Source: an uncultured Bacteroidia bacterium
Lineage (GTDB): Bacteria; Bacteroidota; Bacteroidia; Bacteroidales; UBA932
Length of the DNA stretch: 41,080 nt
Direction: 5' to 3'
Assembly (NCBI GenBank): GCA_902792815.1
Contig: CADBAY010000017.1
Span: 44,083-85,162 of the forward strand
Shown here: positions 17,350-24,481 of the stretch, in pieces
Position numbering within the stretch: the first letter of the stretch is position 1
How the letters are laid out: each line of letters starts with the position of its first letter
Made by a program: the position numbers and the translations under genes
Notes under the pieces: generated by a model
Databases searched by the model: none
Told to the model about the DNA's origin: nothing
Seen by the model: the letters and a program-made list of their open reading frames with translations, nothing else

Positions 17350-17478
17350 ATGATTATAAAAGACGCACTTACATACGAATCACCGGACTGCCGGATTGTG
17401 CTCATTCAGCCCGGAAGAATACTTGATGGAAGCAGCCCGCAGGCTTCTACCAAAGACATCAGCTATGAAGACATTTAA
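17350..17478 (+). CDS. 42-residue small protein or leader peptide ahead of the lipoprotein operon
   Basis: This short frame encodes MIIKDALTYESPDCRIVLI and continues to a TAA at 17476-17478. From memory, short proteins with a similar YExPxxxVVxI-like start are common upstream of fimbrillin-like and other lipoprotein genes in Bacteroidales, but their function is unknown. The frame overlaps the start of the fimbrillin-like gene (ATG 17465) by 14 bp, which suggests translational coupling. Its ATG is within a base or two of the predicted transcription start, so it would be leaderless unless transcription starts further upstream. No signal peptide is seen. Confidence 0.55.
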   Translation: MIIKDALTYESPDCRIVLIQPGRILDGSSPQASTKDISYEDI

Positions 17479-19057
17479 GTCCATTCCGCTGATTCTTTTC
17501 ATTTTCCTTGCGTGCCAGCGTGAGGAATCCCTCCTGCCGCCCGCCCCCGAGCCGCAGCTGGTGGAGCATACGCTGTATGCTTCTACGCCCGGCGAGGATG
17601 CCCCTCAGACGCGCACCATTATATCCCCATACAATGATGAAATGATTCTCTGGAGCGCACAAGAGAGGATTTCCATCCTGTCGGGCGGCGGTAATTACCC
17701 GTTTCAGGGCAATAACGATATAATTGAATCTTCCGCCAGTTTCACCGGAGAGGCCCCGGCGAACCTTGGCAACTACATCGCCTTGTATCCCTACGATGCA
17801 TCGGCAAGCTATGACGGTACTTACGTCTCAACGACGCTGCCGGCCGTCCAGACCGGCCGGGTGAACACTTTTGCCAACGGCTACCTGGTTACAGCGGACG
17901 ACGCTACGGGCAACAGCATCTCTTTCAACCACCTGTGCAGCGGCCTCCGTTTCGAGGTAAATACCAATAACATCAAGGCTGTGAGCATCCGCGGCAACAA
18001 CGGGGAAAAGATTGGCGGAGATTTCCGCTTCCGTTTCGCCGGGGAAGATACGCCCGTGGCAGAAGCCGGCACGGAGGAATATGTGACCCTGAAGGCACCC
18101 GACGGCAGTTTTGAAAAATTGGCGTATTATTATATCGTCATCCTTCCCACTACTTTCACCAAGGGTTTTACCCTTATCGCGGATAACGGCACCCAAATTG
18201 GTGAGTATCGCATCGATTCCGAAGTAACATTCTCTCCCGGCGTTTTCAAGAGGGTAACCGGACTACTCGATAATAGAATAACGACATGGAAGGGGGCCAT
18301 GGCTTATTATGGCCCCGAGAACAGCTTCTGCCTGCGGCCCGGCGGCAGCGTTTCTTTCGATGTTACTCCCCGTTTGATTGAAGACTCCTGGCAACGGGGG
18401 CCTGTGCCGGCTGTGGCCGATGTCCCGGATGGCACGCAGGTGCTATGGGGCGATTCCACAGCTTCCCTTTCCGGAACCACCCTTACGCTTACCGCCGCTA
18501 CTGAAGGCAGTAGCCTTGTGGCCATCAAGAAAGGGGAAACCATCCTCTGGTCCTACCTCATTTGGGTAACGGCAGAGGCTCCGTCTGGAGATGTCCTTCC
18601 GCCGCTTGGCGGGCAGCTGTATTTCCAGTGGGGGAGGAAAGACCCGCTCTCGGCCTCTTCGACCGGCGTAGATAACAAGGGTGCGAACGGCTTGAGTTAT
18701 TCCATTTCTCATCCGTGTGATTTCATAGCAGCCGGTGGCAGCGGATATGACTGGTTCACTGACAGTTTGGACCAGGATGACACTTTGTGGGGAGAAGGCG
18801 GCAGCAAGACCGTGTGGGATCCCTGTCCTTCCGGCTACAGGGTTCCGTCAAGCACTGACAGCGTTCCCGGATCTGCTGACAACTACGGATATATTACAAA
18901 TTTCGGCAACACGTTGTCCGTTTATAGTGGCACTTCTTTATATTGGTCAAGGGATGCGTATAAAGGTGATATGCTGCATCAGTGCTATTTTTCCCCAGGA
19001 TCTTCTGGACGTCAGTATCGCTATATCGCCTATCCGGTCCGCTGCATAAAAGAATAA
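17465..19057 (+). CDS. Fimbrillin-like lipoprotein with C-terminal FISUMP-like domain
   Basis: The start at 17465 gives MKTFKSIPLILFIFLAC, a lipoprotein signal with Cys17, and a 530-residue protein; in-frame ATGs at 17396 and 17426 would bury the signal. Residues about 35-270 resemble the Mfa-like/fimbrillin family, with TRTIISPYNDEMILWSAQER and SISFNHLCSGLRFEV. A small Ig-like stretch follows, and the last 120 residues resemble the FISUMP-like module (TVWDPCPSGYRVPSS, YWSRDAY, AYPVRCIKE). Such proteins form or decorate surface fimbriae in Bacteroidales after lipidation, export and, for true fimbrillins, protease cleavage by a trypsin-like or gingipain-type enzyme. It is the first lipoprotein of the operon and could be a surface adhesin. 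Confidence 0.75.
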   Translation: MKTFKSIPLILFIFLACQREESLLPPAPEPQLVEHTLYASTPGEDAPQTRTIISPYNDEMILWSAQERISILSGGGNYPFQGNNDIIESSASFTGEAPANLGNYIALYPYDASASYDGTYVSTTLPAVQTGRVNTFANGYLVTADDATGNSISFNHLCSGLRFEVNTNNIKAVSIRGNNGEKIGGDFRFRFAGEDTPVAEAGTEEYVTLKAPDGSFEKLAYYYIVILPTTFTKGFTLIADNGTQIGEYRIDSEVTFSPGVFKRVTGLLDNRITTWKGAMAYYGPENSFCLRPGGSVSFDVTPRLIEDSWQRGPVPAVADVPDGTQVLWGDSTASLSGTTLTLTAATEGSSLVAIKKGETILWSYLIWVTAEAPSGDVLPPLGGQLYFQWGRKDPLSASSTGVDNKGANGLSYSISHPCDFIAAGGSGYDWFTDSLDQDDTLWGEGGSKTVWDPCPSGYRVPSSTDSVPGSADNYGYITNFGNTLSVYSGTSLYWSRDAYKGDMLHQCYFSPGSSGRQYRYIAYPVRCIKE

Positions 19058-19076
19058 TAAATAAAAGATTAATTAT

Positions 19077-20072
19077 ATGAAAGCAAGACTATTTTCGTTT
19101 ACTGCCCTGCTGCTTGTGTTGTGCTTTGCCGCATTTGTGTCATGTACGAAGGATGGCAACGTGGACGAAGACAAAGCCCCGTCGCTGGGCTACAGTGATG
19201 CCGATTACTTTGCAGGTCAGTTTGTAAGCCTGGACGAAGCCGGGAATGTCGCCCTTCGTCTCAGTGGCAGCCTCCTCAACGAGGCCGATGATACGGAAAT
19301 CTCCTACTGCACCGAAGAGTGGCAGACGGCTGTTTCCATGTTCAAGGGCTGGCTGCCGGATGACGCCGTGTACCAGGAAACGGAATCCTCCCTCACGTGG
19401 GAAATGCACGACGCAGAAGGGAAATCCCTTGGAAAGGCCGTCCTTTCCAAGAAGAGTGGTAGCCTTGTGGCCGAAGCCATTCTCCCCGCCACCACCCCTT
19501 ACGTCCGTACTATCCGCTTCATCCCCAAGGCGGCCTGGCCTGAAAATGCCATGGTTGCTGTCAACCCATTGGAGGTGATTGACCTGCTGGAGGATTACTT
19601 CGTGGGTAACACGATCAATATTTCTTCTTTCGATGTTCCCGATGGGCACGATCACGGAACCGGCGAATTTTTGGTTCTCCGTGAGTTTGACGTGACCAAT
19701 CAGGAAAAGGGCATCATTTTCCGCCTTCAGCCAGGATTATGGGATCTCAAAAGAGCCGCTGAAGACAATGGGATATTTAAAAGGAGACGCAATATGAGCG
19801 ACGCGAAATTAGTAAGCAAGCTTTACCGGCAGAAAAAAGATTTTCTGGAGCCCATTATCGAGGAGATGGAGTCTTTTGGCCCACGCACCGCTTGGTATTA
19901 TGCGTATGAACCCAATCCCGGTTTTTGGGATAATTCGCATCAGAAAATTCAGATGCACACCGGGAGCCTTCATAATTGGAATGGTATATATCCAAATGCC
20001 AACGAACTGAGTATCTATTATTTCTGGGTGGAACTCAACGGCTCTGGCCATGCTGTGTTTAAAATGGAATAG
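19077..20072 (+). CDS. Lipoprotein of family X, copy 1 (function unknown)
   Basis: This 331-residue protein has a lipoprotein signal (FAAFVSC, Cys23) followed by TKDGNVDEDK, an acidic/lysine stretch like Bacteroidetes surface-export signals. It is a distant paralog of the two proteins at 22531 and 23508: the blocks VLSKKSGSLVAEAILPAT and IRFIPKAAWPEN align with VLSKASGDKVAVLTMPAS and VNFIPRSLWPEN. No catalytic motif is visible. The C-terminal part, rich in aromatic residues, is unlike that of the other copies. The gene sits 19 bp after the fimbrillin-like gene and 10 bp before a family Y gene, and the X-then-Y order is repeated downstream, which suggests that X and Y products work together. 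Confidence 0.75.
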   Translation: MKARLFSFTALLLVLCFAAFVSCTKDGNVDEDKAPSLGYSDADYFAGQFVSLDEAGNVALRLSGSLLNEADDTEISYCTEEWQTAVSMFKGWLPDDAVYQETESSLTWEMHDAEGKSLGKAVLSKKSGSLVAEAILPATTPYVRTIRFIPKAAWPENAMVAVNPLEVIDLLEDYFVGNTINISSFDVPDGHDHGTGEFLVLREFDVTNQEKGIIFRLQPGLWDLKRAAEDNGIFKRRRNMSDAKLVSKLYRQKKDFLEPIIEEMESFGPRTAWYYAYEPNPGFWDNSHQKIQMHTGSLHNWNGIYPNANELSIYYFWVELNGSGHAVFKME

Positions 20073-20082
20073 GACAGGTATT

Positions 20083-22503
20083 ATGAAACGTATTGCTCTA
20101 TTTGCCCTTGCGGCACTTGTCCTGGCTTCTCTTTACTCTTGCCATCGTGAGGATCCTGTTCCTCAGGATACCGGCACTTATTCCTATAGTCTCTCTGTAT
20201 GGAATTCCGACTATTCACAGGATGTCATTCTGGAGGGAATGGGGCAGGTTAGTCTGTCCTCGGCAGAAGGTTTGCCGGCTTGGGTAAGCGACGTGAAGCT
20301 ATCCGACGAACTGATCAAAGAAAACAGCGTGGCGCAGATCTCCGTCAGGCGCAACCCCGATCTGAGGGAAAAACTTACGGCTGACATTACCCTTACGATG
20401 ACCAATGGTGCCACGGCCAAGCTCAATCTGGTGCAGTGGCCTTCCCGCCCCGTCGAGAATGATCCCGTACAGTCCGTCAATAGCGCCTTTGAAAAAGATT
20501 GGGCTGGCACGGAAATGATCACCATCGTGACTGGAAACAGATATGTCAATGGAATTCCGGAACTTGTGACGGAAACTGTCCGTCTTCCCTGGGCGCAAAA
20601 CAGCAACCATCACCTGCCCAAAGGGGAAGTGACCAAAATGTTGGATCACAAGGGCGACTGGCGCATGGTCTTCAATTTCACGGGTGTGCAGTCTCTTCCC
20701 GGATGCCATTATTTTGGCCTTTACAACCGCTATTCCGGCATCCTGCGTGTTTTCTATTACCTCCACAAAAATGATGTCCCCACCAACGGCAATGATCACC
20801 TCTGGAGCTTTGAACTGGACGAATCCCTTGCCCAGCATGTTGCCGCTCAGTTTGCCCTGCCGTATAATGAGATGGCAACCTATGACTTTAAGAAATATGC
20901 CGCCCAGCCGTTCCTGGTAACCCCTTATGCCAACCGGGCCGACGGTTTGAGCAATGGGAAGTATCTTCCCACACAGGACTGGTGGGCCTTTGACGTGGAT
21001 ATGTCAGCGGCCAGAAACCACGATTTTTTCAGCGAAAAACCCGGCGAATATGCTTCCAGGATAGGGATGAAACTCTACAAAGAAGACAACGTGATGCTGA
21101 ACTCCGTGCTCAAGGGCTGTCTGGACGGCGCATTGAAGGGTAAAATCAATCTGGACCAACTGGCCCCCAACGGCACCTCCGTCGGAGGCTCGGTTTGTGG
21201 CGGGCTCCTTGGCGGTGTCGGAGATGTCTTCACCAATAAGTTTATTCTCGAGCAGCTTGGTAATAATCATACAAAACTTGGGATTGGTATGGTAATTGTC
21301 GGCTGTGCCCTTTCTGTCGGCGGCAAGATTCTCGAGTCCCAATGGAAGGATGACGATGATCCAAGTTCCAAATTGGGTTCAATCAATGCCGACATCAATC
21401 TGGACCTCAATGCAACGATGACCACGGAAGGTATTGTCGGCGGTGACGCTACCAACACCATCCCGCCCGCAACGCTTATGATGCAGGATTTCTGGTCCCA
21501 GACTGCTTCCAAAGAGCCCACAGGATTTGGGAAAGGGGTCTGGAACCTGAAGAACCACCCGGTCATTTATGTAGTGAAGGATGCTTTCTGGCACGAGTTC
21601 AATTTCACCGTTTCGGAATCGAAGCTGGCCTACAAGAAGGATGGACAGGATGTCTATTACTACCAGTTGGCCACGGACCCGGATCGCCCGGGCCTGAGAA
21701 TCATCAGTTTCTTTGATCCCACTTCCGTTGGAGGCATCTATCTCAATAACGACGTCTATGACCTGGATGTGGAATCGTGTGATGTCCAGTTGACCTACGG
21801 CGTTTTTCCCAGTTCAGTCGACGGCTACACCGCCCAATTCAAGAAAGCGGCCGGTATACAGACCCCCACATCCTGGCGAATGACTTCCATGAGCAAGTTC
21901 AATGTCACGAAGGATCAATTGGACTTCAAATTGTACAATTACAAAAAAGATAATGCCATCTTCAAGACAACCGGAGCCATAGACCCGGAATATGCTGAAT
22001 ACGTTGCCTATCGCCGAAGCGAGCAGGGCGTCACGGAAAAATCAGTGCGGCGTTATTACGGTCCGTCCGTCTTCTATTCGAAGGAAACGGCTACGCCCTA
22101 TGACGTTGATCAGGTCCATTTTGTGGCAGACCCTCAGATTGACATTCCCCTTTCCAATGTGAAGAACGAGGGGGATAATTGGAAAGAAGCATATAGATTC
22201 TATGATCCCCAGTTGCCGGACTTCGTGGTTACGGGAATACTTACCGTGAAGGGCAGAGACAAGACAGATAACGAGAATCAGGTTATGATCCATACCCTCC
22301 GCTTTGTCCCGAAAATAGAGTTTATATCCGTGAGTGATATGGAAAGGGTCTATAATAATATGCTTTACCGTAAAGACGCTTTGAAGAACGTTTCCGGCAG
22401 GAATGTCACTGTTGAGTGGCCTTTTATGGATGAGCAGATCAACAAGGTCAAAGGATTTATAGACGCAATTGCCGAGTCGGATGCCAAGTCCGGCAAAAAA
22501 TAA
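20083..22503 (+). CDS. Large lipoprotein of family Y, copy 1 (function unknown)
   Basis: The start at 20083 gives MKRIALFALAALVLASLYSC (Cys20) and 806 residues; the upstream ATG at 20050 lies inside the preceding gene. Residues about 30-115 form a BACON/Ig-like region (ADITLTMTNGATAKLNLVQW). The rest is unrecognised but is shared with the paralog at 24482: FGLYNRYSG-LRVFYY, AQFALPYN, WWAFDVDMS, DINLDL-ATMTT, PVIYVVKDAFW, FDPTSVGGI and RRYYGPS. A glycine-rich hydrophobic segment at about 368-418 (including GIGMVIVGCALSVGGKIL) is unusual for a lipoprotein and might be a buried or membrane-inserting hairpin. No enzyme motif is visible. It is presumably an envelope or surface protein. Confidence 0.75.
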   Translation: MKRIALFALAALVLASLYSCHREDPVPQDTGTYSYSLSVWNSDYSQDVILEGMGQVSLSSAEGLPAWVSDVKLSDELIKENSVAQISVRRNPDLREKLTADITLTMTNGATAKLNLVQWPSRPVENDPVQSVNSAFEKDWAGTEMITIVTGNRYVNGIPELVTETVRLPWAQNSNHHLPKGEVTKMLDHKGDWRMVFNFTGVQSLPGCHYFGLYNRYSGILRVFYYLHKNDVPTNGNDHLWSFELDESLAQHVAAQFALPYNEMATYDFKKYAAQPFLVTPYANRADGLSNGKYLPTQDWWAFDVDMSAARNHDFFSEKPGEYASRIGMKLYKEDNVMLNSVLKGCLDGALKGKINLDQLAPNGTSVGGSVCGGLLGGVGDVFTNKFILEQLGNNHTKLGIGMVIVGCALSVGGKILESQWKDDDDPSSKLGSINADINLDLNATMTTEGIVGGDATNTIPPATLMMQDFWSQTASKEPTGFGKGVWNLKNHPVIYVVKDAFWHEFNFTVSESKLAYKKDGQDVYYYQLATDPDRPGLRIISFFDPTSVGGIYLNNDVYDLDVESCDVQLTYGVFPSSVDGYTAQFKKAAGIQTPTSWRMTSMSKFNVTKDQLDFKLYNYKKDNAIFKTTGAIDPEYAEYVAYRRSEQGVTEKSVRRYYGPSVFYSKETATPYDVDQVHFVADPQIDIPLSNVKNEGDNWKEAYRFYDPQLPDFVVTGILTVKGRDKTDNENQVMIHTLRFVPKIEFISVSDMERVYNNMLYRKDALKNVSGRNVTVEWPFMDEQINKVKGFIDAIAESDAKSGKK

Positions 22504-22525
22504 TTCAATTCAATTCAATTCAATT
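22502..22525 (+). repeat. AATTC pentanucleotide tandem repeat upstream of lipoprotein X2
   Basis: Four full copies of AATTC and a partial fifth (AATT) fill the short gap between the stop of Y1 and the ATG at 22531. The tract begins in the stop codon and ends 5 bp before the start codon. Copy number changes by slippage would change the spacing by five bases and so could alter translation of X2. Confidence 0.85.
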
Positions 22526-22530
22526 GAGAA

Positions 22531-23499
22531 ATGAAACCTAGCGTTCTCACATTTGCTTTCCTTCTGCTGGGTACACTGGCATTTGTATCCTGCAAAAAAG
22601 ACAATACGGAAGACGGTGTTGCAAGACCCGATGAACTGGCTTACCTGCAAGGGCATTTTGCCGGTTTCAATGAAGAAGGCGAGCTGACCATCCTGGCCGG
22701 TTGGCAACTGAACGAAGCCAACCCCGGAGAACTGAGTATGAAGGCCGACAGTTATGAAGCTGCCGTAGCTATATTCAAGAAGATTATTCTCCCGGAAGCC
22801 AATGTGGTGGAGACTGATAATTCCCTCATCTGGCACCTGACGGGTGAAGATGGCAAATCGCAGGGTGATGCCGTCCTGAGCAAGGCCTCCGGCGACAAAG
22901 TGGCCGTGCTGACTATGCCGGCATCCGCCACGCTGGTCAGCCGTGTCAACTTTATCCCGCGTAGCCTGTGGCCGGAAAATGGAGAGCAGGAATACCGTGA
23001 GGAACTCGATGACTTCTTCTTGTGCAACTTGGTTAAGATCAGTGTTAATTTAACGCAAAACCCTGGCTCCATCTATTGCACGGGAAACCACGATTCCGGG
23101 TATTTCCTTGTCATTCAGGAATATGACCAGGAGACCAACACATGGGGCTATTTACTTCGCTTGCCAGATAATGAATATGACCTTGGTTACATTATCAATA
23201 GGCCGATATTTTATAAATATGCTCCGACCAAAGCTACTTTTGATGCGGTAAGAAAGATTTATCAGGATAATAAGGAACTTTTTGACAAAGAGATGGATAA
23301 AGCCGGTTTCTCCGATAGAGATGCCGTTGTCCTTATTAAGAGTAATAAAGAAGGTGAGTACGAACAATACAAGTTTGACAGTGGAGATCACGTTCTTGAG
23401 TTGAAAGGTCTTAGACAGTGTTTGGTTTATCGTTTCGGGTACGGCGCATATAACCCCAATGGGACTACCCAGTATTCCAGATTTTTGACAGTGCAATAA
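22531..23499 (+). CDS. Lipoprotein of family X, copy 2
   Basis: This 322-residue protein has a lipoprotein signal ending LAFVSC (Cys21) followed by KKDNTEDG, which resembles a surface-export signal. The first 200 or so residues are almost the same as in the next gene (for example RPDELAYLQGHF, GELSMKADS, IFKKIILPEANV, SLIWHLTG, VLSKASGDKVAVLTMPASAT). From about residue 210 the two diverge, and this part is noticeably AT-richer. No known domain is recognised. The gene follows Y1 by 27 bp containing a pentanucleotide repeat. Tandem duplication with a variable C-terminus suggests a binding region under diversifying selection, but this is inference. Confidence 0.75.
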   Translation: MKPSVLTFAFLLLGTLAFVSCKKDNTEDGVARPDELAYLQGHFAGFNEEGELTILAGWQLNEANPGELSMKADSYEAAVAIFKKIILPEANVVETDNSLIWHLTGEDGKSQGDAVLSKASGDKVAVLTMPASATLVSRVNFIPRSLWPENGEQEYREELDDFFLCNLVKISVNLTQNPGSIYCTGNHDSGYFLVIQEYDQETNTWGYLLRLPDNEYDLGYIINRPIFYKYAPTKATFDAVRKIYQDNKELFDKEMDKAGFSDRDAVVLIKSNKEGEYEQYKFDSGDHVLELKGLRQCLVYRFGYGAYNPNGTTQYSRFLTVQ

Positions 23500-23507
23500 T
23501 CATTGTT

Positions 23508-24473
23508 ATGAAAAAAAGCGTTCTTCCTTTTGTATTCCTTCTGCTGGGCACACTGGCATTTGTATCCTGCAAAAAAGACAACCCTGAAGACGGTGTCAGC
23601 GTTAGACCCGATGAACTGGCTTATCTGCAGGGGCATTTTGCCAGTGTCGATGGAGAAGGCGAGCTGACCATCATGGCCGGATGGCAACTGAACGAAGCCG
23701 ACCCGGGAGAACTGAGTATGAAGGCCGACAGTTTCGAAGCGGCCGCAGCCATATTCAAAAAGATTATCCTCCCGGAAGCCAATGTGGAGGAGACTGAGAA
23801 TTCCCTCATCTGGCACCTGACGGGTAAGGATGGCCAATCGCAGGGCGATGCCATCCTGAGCAAGGCCTCCGGCGACAAAGTGGCCGTACTGACTATGCCG
23901 GCATCTGCTACGCTGGTTAACCGTGTCAACTTTATCCCGCACAGCCTTTGGCCGGAAAACGGAGAGTATGAATACCGCGAGGAACTCGATGACTTCTACC
24001 TCTTCAACATGGTAAAAGTGGAGGTTAATCTTGACGCTAACCCCGGCTCCATCTATTGCAAGGGAGAGCACGGGACCGGCGATTTCCTTGTTATTAAGGA
24101 ATATGACCAGGAAACCAATACCTTTGGCATTATTATTCGGTTGCCACAAGAACGAAGATACTATGATAAATGGCACGAAGATGAAGATAATCCAAGAGCA
24201 CCTTCTACTGCTGTTTTTGATGAGGTAAGGAAGTGTTATCTGGAAAATAAAGAAATCTTAGACAAATTGTTCGATGAGATAGGCTTTACCTCCAGACTGT
24301 CATTTTTCCTGGTTAACGACAATGTCTATTATGTCAGGTTAGATGATAGAAAATGGAGATATCAGTCCCCGTATCACGAGTGTTTAGTTTATCGTTTCGG
24401 GCTCAGCCTGCGGCCTGGAACCCCTTCAATAACTTGGCACGGAACCTTCGATATGTGTTTGGTATTAAAATAA
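23508..24473 (+). CDS. Lipoprotein of family X, copy 3
   Basis: This 321-residue protein (signal ending LAFVSC, Cys21, then KKDNPEDG) is a recent tandem duplicate of the protein at 22531, with 8 bp between the genes. N-terminal blocks are nearly identical, including at DNA level around the signal peptide. The C-terminal third differs: it has RLPQERRYYDKWHEDEDN where copy 2 has a different sequence, rejoining only at HECLVYRFG (RQCLVYRFG in copy 2). No enzymatic motif is visible. It is followed 8 bp later by a family Y gene, completing a second X-Y block. Confidence 0.75.
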   Translation: MKKSVLPFVFLLLGTLAFVSCKKDNPEDGVSVRPDELAYLQGHFASVDGEGELTIMAGWQLNEADPGELSMKADSFEAAAAIFKKIILPEANVEETENSLIWHLTGKDGQSQGDAILSKASGDKVAVLTMPASATLVNRVNFIPHSLWPENGEYEYREELDDFYLFNMVKVEVNLDANPGSIYCKGEHGTGDFLVIKEYDQETNTFGIIIRLPQERRYYDKWHEDEDNPRAPSTAVFDEVRKCYLENKEILDKLFDEIGFTSRLSFFLVNDNVYYVRLDDRKWRYQSPYHECLVYRFGLSLRPGTPSITWHGTFDMCLVLK

Positions 24474-24481
24474 TTACAGTC

